From contig NZ_CP045404.1 in NCBI RefSeq assembly GCF_009363715.1, positions 3,006,001 to 3,070,000 of the forward strand: DNA of 64,000 bases, given 5' to 3'. The stretch is from Roseovarius sp. THAF9. GTDB lineage: Bacteria; Pseudomonadota; Alphaproteobacteria; Rhodobacterales; Rhodobacteraceae. The position numbers and the translations under genes were made by a program. Each line of letters opens with the position of its first letter. Position 1 is the first letter of the stretch. Below, piece after piece: positions 36,115 to 45,097 of this stretch. The notes beneath the pieces were generated by a model. That model had not been told where the DNA came from. It saw nothing but the letters and a program-made list of their open reading frames with translations, and did not search any database.

Positions 36115-37254
36115 ATGAGCTATCTTGAATATACCGTCAAACACACGCCCTCGGGCCTGCGCAAGGTGCTGTATCTCAACTGGCCTCTGGCGCTCTTGCT
36201 GACGGCAGTCGCCGCCATCGGAATCCTGATGCTCTACTCCGTCGCAGGCGGCGCGTTCAACCCCTGGGCCGAACCGCAGGCGAAACGCTACGCGCTCGGC
36301 TTTGCCGTGATGCTGTTCGTGGCCATGGTCCCGATCTGGTTCTGGCGCAACATGTCGGTGCTGGCCTACACGGTCTCCGTCCTTCTGCTGGTCGCGGTCG
36401 AACTGGTCGGCGTCGAGGGCAAGGGTGCGCAGCGCTGGATCGACCTGGGAGTCATGCGGCTGCAACCGTCCGAGCTGATGAAGATCACGCTGGTCATGTT
36501 TCTGGCGGCCTATTACGACTGGTTACCGCTGAAGAAAACGTCGCGCCCGCTCTGGGTTCTGCTGCCCGTGGTCCTGATCCTCCTTCCTGTGGCGTTGGTC
36601 CTGCGTCAGCCCGATCTTGGCACCTCCATCCTGTTGATCACGGGCGGCGGGCTTATCATGTTCCTCGCAGGCGTGCATTGGGCGTATTTCGCCGTGGTTA
36701 TCGCGGCCACCGGCGGGCTCGTTACGGCAGTTTTCAAGAGCCGCGGCACCGACTGGCAATTGCTGGCAGACTATCAATACCGCCGCATCGACACGTTCCT
36801 GGACCCGGCGTCAGATCCTTTGGGCGCCGGCTATCACATTACCCAGTCCAAGATCGCGCTCGGATCCGGTGGCTGGACAGGGCGGGGCTTCATGCAAGGC
36901 ACCCAGTCGCGTCTCAATTTCCTACCCGAGAAGCACACCGATTTCATCTTCACGACGCTGGCCGAGGAATTCGGATTCGTCGGAGCCATTTCGCTGCTGG
37001 CGCTGTACGCGCTCATCATCGTCTTTTGCGTCATTTCGGCGCTGGCGAACCGCGACCGCTTCTCGTCGCTTCTGACGCTGGGGGTCGCCGTCACGTTCTT
37101 TCTGTTCTTCGCGGTGAACATGTCGATGGTCATGGGCCTTGCGCCCGTCGTCGGCGTGCCATTGCCGCTGGTCAGCTACGGCGGTTCGGCCATGCTCATC
37201 CTCATGCTGGGCTTCGGCCTGGTGCAAAGCGCTCATATCCATCGCCCCCGGTAG
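36115..37254 (+). CDS. rodA: SEDS-family glycosyltransferase RodA
   Basis: Peptidoglycan polymerase partner of PBP2. The 379-aa protein has about ten membrane helices. Visible SEDS marks are GKGAQRWIDLGVMRLQPSELMKI, RQPDLGTSIL, LPEKHTDFIFTTLAEEFGFVG and VVGVPLPLVSYGGSAM. The start ATG at 36115 follows AAGGGG 10 bases after the mrdA stop; a much longer frame inside mrdA is an artefact. It completes the elongasome operon. Confidence 0.96.
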   Translation: MSYLEYTVKHTPSGLRKVLYLNWPLALLLTAVAAIGILMLYSVAGGAFNPWAEPQAKRYALGFAVMLFVAMVPIWFWRNMSVLAYTVSVLLLVAVELVGVEGKGAQRWIDLGVMRLQPSELMKITLVMFLAAYYDWLPLKKTSRPLWVLLPVVLILLPVALVLRQPDLGTSILLITGGGLIMFLAGVHWAYFAVVIAATGGLVTAVFKSRGTDWQLLADYQYRRIDTFLDPASDPLGAGYHITQSKIALGSGGWTGRGFMQGTQSRLNFLPEKHTDFIFTTLAEEFGFVGAISLLALYALIIVFCVISALANRDRFSSLLTLGVAVTFFLFFAVNMSMVMGLAPVVGVPLPLVSYGGSAMLILMLGFGLVQSAHIHRPR

Positions 37255-37259
37255 GTTTC

Positions 37260-38195
37260 ATGTCTCTCAATATTCTATTCGCCGCCAGCGCCGAACGCTG
37301 GGCGGACTACGAAGCCCCGCTGCGCAAGTCGCTCCACGACGCCGGGATCACCGAATACATCCTCTCCACCGACCTGCCCCCGGACGAGGTCGACTATATC
37401 GTGTATGCGCCCAACAGCGACGTGCAAGACTTCACGCCGTTCACCCGTGCGAAGGCGGTGCTCAACCTTTGGGCCGGGGTCGAAGGCATTGTGCGAAACG
37501 ACACCTTGACCCAACCGCTGACGCGCATGGTCGATGACGGCCTGGAACGCGGCATGGTGGAATGGGTGACCGGCCATACCCTGCGCCATCACCTGGGCAC
37601 CGATACCCATGTACTGGGGCAGGACGGCACGTGGCGTCACGACGTGCCGCCGCTGGCCAAGGACCGATCGGTGACGATCCTCGGCCTCGGCGCCCTTGGC
37701 CAGGCCTGTGCCGAAGCCCTGGTGCATCTGGGCTTTCCTGTAACCGGCTGGTCGCGCAGCCAGAAGTCCATCGACGGGATTACCTGCCTGTCCGGCGACG
37801 ACGGTCTCGCGCAGGCGCTCTCAACCGCGCAAATCGTCGTGCTCCTGTTGCCCGACACGCCGCAGACCGAGAACGTGATTGACGCCGAAACACTGGCGCA
37901 GATGCCGTCCGGCGCCGTCGTGATCAACCCCGGGCGCGGCCCTCTGATTGACGATGACGCTCTTTTGGCCGCGCTTGATAACGGTCACATCGCCCATGCG
38001 ACCCTCGACGTCTTCCGCACCGAACCGCTACCGCCCGAGCATCCTTACTGGGCTCATCCGAAGGTTACCGTCACGCCGCATATTGCCTCGGAAACCCGTC
38101 CCGACACCGCGGCGCAGGTGATCGTGGAAAACATCCGCCGTGGCGAGGCGGGCGAGCCGCTGCTTCACCTCGTCGACCGCGATCTGGGCTACTGA
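37260..38195 (+). CDS. ghrA: D-2-hydroxyacid dehydrogenase, GhrA type
   Basis: NAD(P)H-dependent glyoxylate/hydroxypyruvate reductase family, cytosolic. The 311-aa protein has the Rossmann motif VTILGLGALGQACAEAL, then VVINPGRGPLIDDDAL (catalytic arginine), LDVFRTEPLPPEHPYW (glutamate) and VTVTPHIASETRP (histidine). The pattern fits GhrA more than SerA or LdhA. It starts 5 bases after rodA with GGTAGG as RBS, so it probably rides on the elongasome transcript. Exact substrate is not shown by sequence. Confidence 0.85.
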   Translation: MSLNILFAASAERWADYEAPLRKSLHDAGITEYILSTDLPPDEVDYIVYAPNSDVQDFTPFTRAKAVLNLWAGVEGIVRNDTLTQPLTRMVDDGLERGMVEWVTGHTLRHHLGTDTHVLGQDGTWRHDVPPLAKDRSVTILGLGALGQACAEALVHLGFPVTGWSRSQKSIDGITCLSGDDGLAQALSTAQIVVLLLPDTPQTENVIDAETLAQMPSGAVVINPGRGPLIDDDALLAALDNGHIAHATLDVFRTEPLPPEHPYWAHPKVTVTPHIASETRPDTAAQVIVENIRRGEAGEPLLHLVDRDLGY

Positions 38196-38235
38196 CCCAC
38201 GCTGTCACTGTCCGAGCGAGGCCGGAATAAGGTCG

Positions 38236-38255
38236 TGGAATTTTCGGAAATTCCA
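38236..38255. terminator. Hairpin between convergent genes
   Basis: TGGAATTT-TCGG-AAATTCCA, a perfect 8-bp stem with a stable TTCGG-type loop, lies 41 bases after the ghrA stop and 26 bases past the end of the leftward SseB-like gene, whose transcript reads GTTTTTTTAGAC before the hairpin. A bidirectional terminator is plausible, though the T run precedes rather than follows the stem on that strand. Confidence 0.4.
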
Positions 38256-38280
38256 GCTCGTCCTGTCTAAAAAAACTTCC

Positions 38281-39057
38281 TTACCGCAGCTTTGGCGGCT
38301 GCTCCGGATCGGTCCCCGGTGCCGACGGTCTCGCCTCTTCAGGCTTGGGCAAGTCGAATCGCAGCCCCACCAATGCCATCCGCGCCCCCGCCGGGTCCGA
38401 GCTATGGAAAAATCCCACGTCCAGCAATCCGGCCTCCAGTCCCGAAAGCGCCAGCACCTCCGACACGGCCCGCGCAATGGCCGGCTCTGCCCCGGGCACT
38501 GCATCCACCACACCCAGCAGGTGGCCTTTGGCCCCGCTGTCGTAAGTTACACCCACGAGATACGCCAGTTCCGCCAGACCGCCCGCCGCCGCCAACCGTG
38601 CGTCAAGCGAGGTAACAAGCTCTTCGGGCAATCCCTTGGGCGGGTGAAAGGAATCCGGCTGCGCCTCCACCTCTTCGGGACCCTCGGCCAGCGTTTCGGC
38701 CAGCCAGACCATCGCCGCGTTCGGCAACAGCGCCGCCTGTGGCCCGGCCTCAAGGTTCAATCCCAGCCCCAGCCCCGCCTCGGCCAGCATCTCGGCCACT
38801 GCCCGACCCGATAGCGCGACGTAATGCGCCTCAGCCCCGGCAAATCCCGCCAGCCGCTCTTCGGTATCAAAGGCCAGCACAAAGGTTTGACCGTCCACCT
38901 CGAAGGCTTGCGGCACAACAGCATCCTCTTCGGCCTCGGCCTCCAGCAGCAGAAACAGTTCCGCCGCCGCTAACGTCTGGTAGTAGCGCAGTCGCTCGGC
39001 CTCGCCGCCCTCATCCTTCGCCGCATGAGCCCGGTCCAAATGTGTCGCTTCAGTCAT
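38281..39057 (-). CDS. SseB family protein
   Basis: The 258-aa acidic cytosolic protein has an N-terminal SseB-like domain: LRYYQTLAAAELFLLLEAEAEED, FVLAFDTEERLAGFAG, YVALSGRAVAEMLAEAGLGLGLNLEAG. The C-terminal half (ELAYLVGVTYDSGAKGHLLGVVDAVPG..., VGFFHSSDPAGARMALVGLRFDLP) is also typical of the family. The role is unknown; despite the name it is not a secretion-system protein. It overlaps the UDG-family gene by 8 bases. Confidence 0.75.
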   Translation of the reverse strand: MTEATHLDRAHAAKDEGGEAERLRYYQTLAAAELFLLLEAEAEEDAVVPQAFEVDGQTFVLAFDTEERLAGFAGAEAHYVALSGRAVAEMLAEAGLGLGLNLEAGPQAALLPNAAMVWLAETLAEGPEEVEAQPDSFHPPKGLPEELVTSLDARLAAAGGLAELAYLVGVTYDSGAKGHLLGVVDAVPGAEPAIARAVSEVLALSGLEAGLLDVGFFHSSDPAGARMALVGLRFDLPKPEEARPSAPGTDPEQPPKLR

Positions 39058-39640
39058 CCAGTGCGCGCCTCACTTCTTCCCGTAGTGCTGGCAGCACTTC
39101 CGCCTCGAACCACGGGTTTTTCTTCAGCCACCCGGTATTGCGCCACGACGGATGCGGCAAGGGGAAAACCCCCGGTGCATGGTCGCGCCAGTTGCGCACC
39201 GTCTCGGTCACCGGTCCCTTCTCGCCCAGGTGGTAGCGATGCGAATAGCCGCCCACGATCACCCGTAACTTGACGGCGCCCAAGGCCGCCATCACCCGGT
39301 CATGCCAAGTTTGACCGCAGATCTTCGGCGGTGGCAGATCTGACCCCTTGGCGTCATATCCCGGAAAACAAAACGCCATCGGGATCACCGCAACCCGGCG
39401 CATGTCATAGAATTCTTCCGCCGTCATGCCCAGCCAGTCGCGCAGCCGGTCGCCCGACGGATCGTCGAACGGCTTGCCCGACTGGTGGACCCGCATGCCC
39501 GGCGCCTGGCCCGCGATCAGGATTCGTGCCCCGGGACGGAACCACACGACAGGGCGCGGCGCATGGGCCGTCTGCGTTAGGGCAAAACGGTCAGCGCATA
39601 TCCGGCAGGCTTCGATTTCCCGGATCAGGCCCTCAGGCAA
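39050..39640 (-). CDS. Uracil-DNA glycosylase family protein
   Basis: The 196-aa protein shows the UDG-fold motif GQAPGMRVHQSGKPFDDPSGDRLRDWLG (motif 1 region) and PLPHPSWRNTGWLKKNPWF (motif 2, HPS). Cysteines C12 and C15 (EACRICADRF) with others are too few for the usual four-cysteine iron-sulfur site of families 4 and 5, so the subgroup is uncertain. The start is taken as TTG 39640, which overlaps the pncA stop by 8 bases; it lacks a strong RBS, and translational coupling may compensate. Confidence 0.8.
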   Translation of the reverse strand: MPEGLIREIEACRICADRFALTQTAHAPRPVVWFRPGARILIAGQAPGMRVHQSGKPFDDPSGDRLRDWLGMTAEEFYDMRRVAVIPMAFCFPGYDAKGSDLPPPKICGQTWHDRVMAALGAVKLRVIVGGYSHRYHLGEKGPVTETVRNWRDHAPGVFPLPHPSWRNTGWLKKNPWFEAEVLPALREEVRRALDD

Positions 39641-40229
39641 GCGTCACACCCGCCGCGCGCATGTCCGTCAGCGCGATCTCCAATGACCCGTCCAGATCGA
39701 TCCCTCGGCACAGATCGCGTAGGACAGTCACCGGATAGCCCAGCCGTGCTGCATCCACCGCCGAGTAATTTACGCAGAAATCCGTGGCCAGCCCGACCAT
39801 CACCAACTCGGTGATTCCGCGGGTCCGCAAGTAGCCATGCAGGCCGGTGGGTGTCTCGTGATCATTCTCGTAGAAGGCGGAATAACTGTCGATCGCCGGA
39901 TTGTATCCCTTCCGCACGATCATGTCGGCCCGGTCGGTCTCCAGGTCGGGATGAAAAGCGGCGCCTTTCGTGCCCTGCACACAATGGTCCGGCCACAGAA
40001 CCTGCGAGCCATAGGGCATGTCGATAACCTCGAACGGCGCTTTTCCCTCATGGCTCGACGCGAACGACGAATGGCCCGCCGGGTGCCAGTCCTGCGTCAG
40101 GATCACGGCGCCCGCATCCCGCATCATCGTGTTGATCCCGGCCACGATCCGGTCTCCGCCTTCGACGGCCAGCGCCCCCCCGGGGCAGAAATCGTTCTGC
40201 ACATCGATGACGATCAGGGCCTTTGGCAT
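39633..40229 (-). CDS. pncA: Nicotinamidase (pyrazinamidase)
   Basis: Hydrolyses nicotinamide to nicotinate for NAD salvage. The 198-aa isochorismatase-fold protein has the catalytic aspartate in VIDVQNDFCPGGAL, metal ligands in TQDWHPAGHSSFAS, the catalytic lysine in IVRKGYNPAIDSYSAF, and the nucleophilic cysteine in GLATDFCVNYSAVDA. The ATG at 40229 is preceded by AGGAGAG. First gene of a leftward unit pncA-UDG-SseB with overlapping junctions. Confidence 0.95.
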   Translation of the reverse strand: MPKALIVIDVQNDFCPGGALAVEGGDRIVAGINTMMRDAGAVILTQDWHPAGHSSFASSHEGKAPFEVIDMPYGSQVLWPDHCVQGTKGAAFHPDLETDRADMIVRKGYNPAIDSYSAFYENDHETPTGLHGYLRTRGITELVMVGLATDFCVNYSAVDAARLGYPVTVLRDLCRGIDLDGSLEIALTDMRAAGVTLA

Positions 40230-40389
40230 GAGTCTCTCCTGTTGCGAACACGCGGCGGACCCTGAAGCAGCGATGCGCAATGGTCAACGCCAGCCTCACT
40301 TCTGTGCGCCAATGCAGAGAACGCCTGCGAACCTTTCTGTTTCCTTCATCCACAAACCGATTATGTCTGGCGTCAAAGGAGACATGACC

Positions 40390-40938
40390 ATGACCAAAAC
40401 ACTGAATTTCGCCACCATCAGCGGCTCGCTTCGCAAGGGCAGCCACAGCACGTCCGTGGCCGATACCCTGCAAGAGCTTGTGCCCGAGGGCGTTACCGTC
40501 ACCCGGCACGACATTGCCGATATCCCGCTTTACAATGAGGACATCAAAGACGGCGATACCGCGCCCCAGCCCGTCCGCGACCTGGCCGAGAACCTGGCCG
40601 CTGCGGATGCCATCATCGTGGTCTCACCGGAATATAACCGCGGCACCTCGGGCGTTCTGAAGAATACCATCGACTGGATGTCCAAAGAGCCGAACGCTCC
40701 CTTCTCGGGCAAGCCCACGCTGATCATCACCCAGTCGCCGGGTGCCACGGCAGGCCTCACCGCACATTACGACCTGCGCCAAGTGCTTTCGGTTATCAAT
40801 GCGAACGTTCAGGCCGGGTTCGAGATCGCGATCGGCGGTTCGGCCGGCAAGATCGAAGGCGGCAAGCTGACCGACGGCGACACACGGGACTTCATCACCA
40901 AGCAGCTGAAACGCCTGACGAGCACCGCGTCAAGCTGA
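40390..40938 (+). CDS. NAD(P)H-dependent FMN reductase
   Basis: The 182-aa flavodoxin-fold protein has the FMN phosphate loop FATISGSLRKGSHSTSVA and the motif VSPEYNRGTSGVLKNTIDW, characteristic of the NADPH-dependent FMN reductase / quinone reductase (ChrR, YieF) group. I choose the second ATG (40390), since AAGGAG then has an 8-base spacer; the first ATG (40384) is only 2 bases from it. Probably a soluble reductase in redox defence; the acceptor is unknown. Transcribed alone, divergent from pncA. Confidence 0.88.
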   Translation: MTKTLNFATISGSLRKGSHSTSVADTLQELVPEGVTVTRHDIADIPLYNEDIKDGDTAPQPVRDLAENLAAADAIIVVSPEYNRGTSGVLKNTIDWMSKEPNAPFSGKPTLIITQSPGATAGLTAHYDLRQVLSVINANVQAGFEIAIGGSAGKIEGGKLTDGDTRDFITKQLKRLTSTASS

Positions 40939-40985
40939 CCTTGCGGGTCTTGCCGAATTCTACCGAAGGGCGTAGATCGCGGCGC

Positions 40986-41906
40986 ATGTACACCATCGCC
41001 GCGCTCTACCACTTTACCCGGTTCAAAGACCCCGCCGCCATTCAAGGGCCGCTGCTTGCGCTCTGCGAGGCGGAAAAGATATCGGGTTCCCTTCTGCTGG
41101 CGCATGAGGGCATCAACGGCACCATCGCCGGGCCACGCGGCGGGATCGACACTGTAATCGCCCATATCCGCGCGCTTCCGGGCTGTGACGACCTGGAATG
41201 GAAAGAAAGCATCGCCTCTTCGCAGCCCTTCCGCCGTCTCAAGGTGCGCCTGAAGAAAGAGATCGTCACGATGGGTCAACCCGATGTCGACCCAATCGCA
41301 AAGGTCGGGCACTACGTCGACCCGGCCGACTGGAACGACCTGATCCAATCCCCCGACGTGGCCGTGATCGACACGCGCAACGACTATGAGGTGGCGATCG
41401 GCACCTTCGACGGCGCCATCGACCCCAAAACCGACAGCTTTCGCGACTTCCCCGCCTGGTGGGATGAGAACAAGCACCGCTTTCACAACAAGCGGATCGC
41501 GATGTTCTGCACAGGCGGCATCCGCTGCGAGAAATCGACCAACTATCTCTTGGGCCAGGGTGTAGAAGACGTCTACCACCTCAAGGGCGGAATTTTGAAA
41601 TACCTGGAGGAAGTCGCGCCGGAGCACAGCACCTGGCAGGGCGAATGCTTCGTCTTCGACGGCCGCGTCTCGGTGGGTCATGGGCTGAAGGAAGGAGCGC
41701 ACCTACTATGCCACGCCTGCCGTCGCCCAATCCTGCCCGAAGACACCAAGCGCCCCGAGTACGAACAGGGCGTCGCCTGCCACCTCTGTGCGCATGAGAC
41801 CACCGAGGCGGACAAGAACCGCTTCCGCGAGCGCCAGAAACAAATGGCCCTGGCCGAAGCCCGCGGCACGACCCACATCAAGATAGTCCACGAGGACGAG
41901 GCTTGA
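40986..41906 (+). CDS. trhO: tRNA uridine(34) hydroxylase TrhO (rhodanese-related)
   Basis: Oxygen-dependent hydroxylation of U34 toward cmo5U in tRNA. The 306-aa protein has the N-terminal domain (YHFTRFKDPAAIQGPLLALCE..., SGSLLLAHEGINGTIAG), then a rhodanese domain (about 115-215) with active-site C175 in FCTGGIRCEKSTNYLL. A cysteine-containing C-terminal segment (CHACRRPI, CHLC) may bind zinc. The ATG at 40986 is preceded by a distant GAAGGG, so initiation may be modest. Confidence 0.93.
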   Translation: MYTIAALYHFTRFKDPAAIQGPLLALCEAEKISGSLLLAHEGINGTIAGPRGGIDTVIAHIRALPGCDDLEWKESIASSQPFRRLKVRLKKEIVTMGQPDVDPIAKVGHYVDPADWNDLIQSPDVAVIDTRNDYEVAIGTFDGAIDPKTDSFRDFPAWWDENKHRFHNKRIAMFCTGGIRCEKSTNYLLGQGVEDVYHLKGGILKYLEEVAPEHSTWQGECFVFDGRVSVGHGLKEGAHLLCHACRRPILPEDTKRPEYEQGVACHLCAHETTEADKNRFRERQKQMALAEARGTTHIKIVHEDEA

Positions 41907-41957
41907 CCGGCCCCGCCTGCTCGGACAGGCTCGGCGCATCTTAGCAAAGCGATCCAC

Positions 41958-42917
41958 ATGACGGACACTCCGACCCCCACCGACATTGCGCGTGACGTGC
42001 TGACCATCGAACGCGATGCGCTCGACCTGATGCGCGACACCCTGCCAGAGACGTTCGACGCCGTGGTCGACCGCCTGCTTGAGGTGCCGGGCCGGGTGAT
42101 CGTCTCTGGCATGGGCAAGTCCGGCCACGTGGCGGCCAAGATCGCGGCGACCTTCGCCTCCACCGGCACGCCGGCGCAATACGTTCACCCGGGCGAAGCG
42201 AGCCATGGCGATCTCGGCATGGTCACGCGACAGGACGCCGTGATCCTGATTTCCAATTCCGGCGAAACGCGCGAACTGGCCGACATCATCGCCCACTGCG
42301 CACGGTTCTCGATCCCGCTTGTGGCGATTACCAAGAAACCCGACAGCGCACTGGCGCGACAGGCCGATTACGTCCTAGCGCTGCCCGACGCACCCGAGGC
42401 CTGCGGCATCGGCATGGCGCCCACCACCTCGACCACCTGCACCATGGCGATGGGCGACGCGCTGGCCGTCGCCATGATGAAGCTGCGCGGATTCGAGCGC
42501 GAGAACTTTCTTACTTTCCACCCCGGCGGCACTTTGGGCGCACAGCTGCTGAAGGTCTCGGCGGTCATGCATACAGGCGACGCGCTTCCCACGGTGCTTC
42601 CGGATACACCGATGTCCGAAACACTGATCGAGATGACGGCCAAAGGGTTCGGCGTCGCCGCATTGGTCGAAGATGGACGCCTGACCGGGATCATCACCGA
42701 CGGTGACCTCCGGCGCAACCTTGACAGCTTGATGTCCCGCAGCGCAGGCGAAGTCGCCACGCGCGACCCCCGTACGATCGCGCCCGAAGCGCTTTTGATC
42801 GAAGCCTTGGGCGTTATGAACACCAACAAGATCAGCGCACTTTTCGCGGTGGACGACACCGGCCAACTGCGCGGCCTCGTCCACATCCACGATGCTCTGC
42901 GCGCTGGCGTCGCCTGA
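41958..42917 (+). CDS. kdsD: Arabinose-5-phosphate isomerase (KpsF/GutQ/KdsD family)
   Basis: Converts ribulose-5-phosphate to arabinose-5-phosphate for Kdo synthesis. The 319-aa protein has an N-terminal SIS domain (about 40-175; VIVSGMGKSGHVAAKIAATFASTGTPA, GEASHGDLGMV, ISNSGETREL) and a pair of CBS domains (about 205-319; GIITDGDLRRNL). Full length and domain order match KdsD/KpsF. The stop codon is inside the first stem of a paired-hairpin repeat. The next genes, on the other strand, make GDP-deoxysugars. Confidence 0.92.
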   Translation: MTDTPTPTDIARDVLTIERDALDLMRDTLPETFDAVVDRLLEVPGRVIVSGMGKSGHVAAKIAATFASTGTPAQYVHPGEASHGDLGMVTRQDAVILISNSGETRELADIIAHCARFSIPLVAITKKPDSALARQADYVLALPDAPEACGIGMAPTTSTTCTMAMGDALAVAMMKLRGFERENFLTFHPGGTLGAQLLKVSAVMHTGDALPTVLPDTPMSETLIEMTAKGFGVAALVEDGRLTGIITDGDLRRNLDSLMSRSAGEVATRDPRTIAPEALLIEALGVMNTNKISALFAVDDTGQLRGLVHIHDALRAGVA

Positions 42918-42970
42918 GAAAATTCGAGCGAATTTTCTCAGGCCCAGATTATTCGCAGAATAATCTGGGC
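42913..42970. repeat. Paired AT-rich palindrome repeat, copy A
   Basis: Stem 1: CCTGAGAAAATTCG / CGAATTTTCTCAGG, a perfect 14 bp with 2-base loop, includes the kdsD stop. Stem 2: GCCCAGATTATTC / GAATAATCTGGGC, a perfect 13 bp with 3-base loop. It fills the gap between two convergent genes and is probably a bidirectional terminator. The cores GAAAATTCG-CGAATTTTC and AGATTATTC-GAATAATCT recur at 56354 and 60244. Confidence 0.75.
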
Positions 42971-42980
42971 GATCCGCACA

Positions 42981-44168
42981 CTATTGTGTCACTTCATCCA
43001 GCGCCGCGCGCAGAAGGTCCCATTGATTTGTGAGTGGATAATGGTGATTGCCGATGAAAAGGCCATTGGCATCAATCTCGTCGGCATTAGTCAAACTGCC
43101 ATGGATCACGTGATCCATGTGCTTCGAGACAACCTCGTTCTTGGCGAAATTGCCCGCCACGACGGGCCGGCATTCCACGCCTTGCCGACCGAGGGATTCA
43201 ATTAGATCCGCACGTGAAAACCCTGCATCCGGTTTGACCACCATGGAAAAGCCGAACCAACTCGACGCGCCGATTTCGCGCTGGATACGGATCTGCGGAT
43301 AGCCCTGCATCAGACCGCGGAACGCCTCAGCATTCTTACGCCGCTCGCCGACGATCATCGGCAGCTTCGCGATCTGCTCCTGCCCGATCGCCCCGCTCAT
43401 CTCCAGTGGGCGCAGGTTATAGCCCGGAAGCACGAATTTGAAACTTTCCTCGAACGGGTCTTCGCTCTTCTCGCCGGTAACGTGATTGAACTTTGGCAAA
43501 TGCCGCGTCCAGCCGTGGCTCCGCACCGACAGCATGATGTGATGAAGTTCCTCGTCATCGGTCACCACCAGCCCACCTTCCATCGTGGCGATGTGATGCG
43601 AGAAAAACGAGGAATAGCTGCCCGCGATCCCGAAAGTACCCGCCTGCCGTCCCTGGAACGTGGCTCCGAGGCTTTCGCAATTGTCCTCCATCACCACGAT
43701 GTCGCGCCCCGCGACAATAGCCTCGATCCGGGCGAAATCGTTAGGGTTGCCCAGAAGGTTCACCACCATGATCGCTTTCGTCTCCGGCCCGATCGCTTCC
43801 TCCAGCGCGTCAAGATCGTAGTTCAGCGTATCGGCGTCGATATCCACGAACTTCAGGCGCAGGCCGTATTGGTGCAGCGGGTAATACGTCGTTGACCAGC
43901 TGACCGCCGGCACGATCACCTCTGCCCCGGCGGGAAGGTCGATCGTCGAGTGATACCGCAGCGCTGCCACCATCAACAGGTTCGCCGACGACCCCGAATT
44001 CACCATCACTGCATGGGCCGACCCCATCGCCGCCGCGAACTGCTCCTCGAAGGCCTTAACCTCCGCGCCCATCGAGAACATGCCCGACTGCACCACCCGG
44101 TCGATGGCCGCGTATTCCTTCTCGTCCCAACTGGTCGTCGCCAGCGGAAAACCCTTGGCCTCGCTCAT
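42981..44168 (-). CDS. colD: ColD-like GDP-4-keto-6-deoxymannose 3-dehydratase (DegT fold)
   Basis: The 395-aa DegT/DnrJ/EryC1 protein is PLP-dependent. In ordinary members a lysine stands in the motif before the EGG turn; here the segment is SYSSFFSHHIATMEGG and the lysine place is histidine (H191). That replacement is the hallmark of ColD, where a histidine acts as base and the enzyme removes the C3 hydroxyl instead of transaminating. The other PLP-site parts (NSGSSANLL, EDNCESLGA) remain. Third gene of a coupled gmd-fcl/colC-colD unit, which fits GDP-L-colitose synthesis. Overlaps its neighbour by 4 bases. Confidence 0.7.
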   Translation of the reverse strand: MSEAKGFPLATTSWDEKEYAAIDRVVQSGMFSMGAEVKAFEEQFAAAMGSAHAVMVNSGSSANLLMVAALRYHSTIDLPAGAEVIVPAVSWSTTYYPLHQYGLRLKFVDIDADTLNYDLDALEEAIGPETKAIMVVNLLGNPNDFARIEAIVAGRDIVVMEDNCESLGATFQGRQAGTFGIAGSYSSFFSHHIATMEGGLVVTDDEELHHIMLSVRSHGWTRHLPKFNHVTGEKSEDPFEESFKFVLPGYNLRPLEMSGAIGQEQIAKLPMIVGERRKNAEAFRGLMQGYPQIRIQREIGASSWFGFSMVVKPDAGFSRADLIESLGRQGVECRPVVAGNFAKNEVVSKHMDHVIHGSLTNADEIDANGLFIGNHHYPLTNQWDLLRAALDEVTQ

Positions 44169-45097
44169 GCCGCCCCCCGTTCCAACAGGTCCTGAAAATG
44201 CGCATAGGTCTGCGCGATCCCATCGGCCAGCGAGGTTTGGGCCTCCCAGCCAAAATCCTTCTGCGCGCTCACGTCCAGCAGCTTCTGCTTCATGCCGGTG
44301 GGCCGGGTCAGGTCATGTACGAATGCACCCTCCCAGCCGATCACGCGGGCGGCCTCGGCGTAGTACTCGTTGATAGAATAATCATAGCCCAGGCCGATAT
44401 TCATTCGTCCCGGCAGCGCGTCGAACCGCTCGACTGCCGCCCAGACTCCGTCCGCCAGGTCGCCAGAATACATGAACTCGCGCCGCGCCGTCCCGTCGCC
44501 CCAGATCTCCACGGTTTCGTCACCGCTTTCCTTCGCCTCGTGCACCTTGCGGATGATCGCCGGCACAAGGTGTGAGATCTTGGGATCGAATTTATCGTTC
44601 AGCCCATAAAGGTTGCACGGGATCAAGGTCTTGTAAGCCAGGTCGTCGCGTTCCTGGCTGACGAAGGCACACAGCCGTGCCACCGCCACCTTGGCCAGCC
44701 CGTAGCCTTCGTTCGTCGGCTCCAATTCGCCTTTGCCGAGGCTGTCTTCGTGCAGCGGATTGGGCGCATCATGCGGGTACATACAGCTCGAGCCGAGGTT
44801 CAGCGTACGCGGCACGCCCGCCTCGCGCGCGGCCATCACCACGTTGAAACCCATGTCCATGTTTTCGGTCAGGAACGCCGCCGGGTTGGCCATGTTGGCC
44901 TGTATGCCGCCGACGCGGCCAGCCGAATGGACGATGATATCGGGCGCGGTGTCGGCTACGAACGCCATCACTGCAACCCGGTCCGTCAAGTCCACCTCGG
45001 CACTGGTCGGAGCAACGATCTGATGCGCCGCAGCCCCCGGGTGGTCCTGGATGGCGCGGCCCACCATGCCGCGCCCGCCGGTCAGCAGTACCTTCAT
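44165..45097 (-). CDS. GDP-L-fucose synthase / ColC-like epimerase-reductase
   Basis: The 310-aa extended SDR protein has [12 protein letters not shown] at the N-terminus, [41 protein letters not shown], and the catalytic Y-x3-K in EGYGLAKVA. This is the GDP-4-keto-6-deoxymannose 3,5-epimerase-4-reductase family (Fcl/WcaG). ColC, which acts on the 3-deoxy product, is a close homologue, so with a ColD-like gene next to it the substrate may be the ColD product. Overlaps gmd and colD by 4 bases each. Confidence 0.85.
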   Translation of the reverse strand: MKVLLTGGRGMVGRAIQDHPGAAAHQIVAPTSAEVDLTDRVAVMAFVADTAPDIIVHSAGRVGGIQANMANPAAFLTENMDMGFNVVMAAREAGVPRTLNLGSSCMYPHDAPNPLHEDSLGKGELEPTNEGYGLAKVAVARLCAFVSQERDDLAYKTLIPCNLYGLNDKFDPKISHLVPAIIRKVHEAKESGDETVEIWGDGTARREFMYSGDLADGVWAAVERFDALPGRMNIGLGYDYSINEYYAEAARVIGWEGAFVHDLTRPTGMKQKLLDVSAQKDFGWEAQTSLADGIAQTYAHFQDLLERGAA

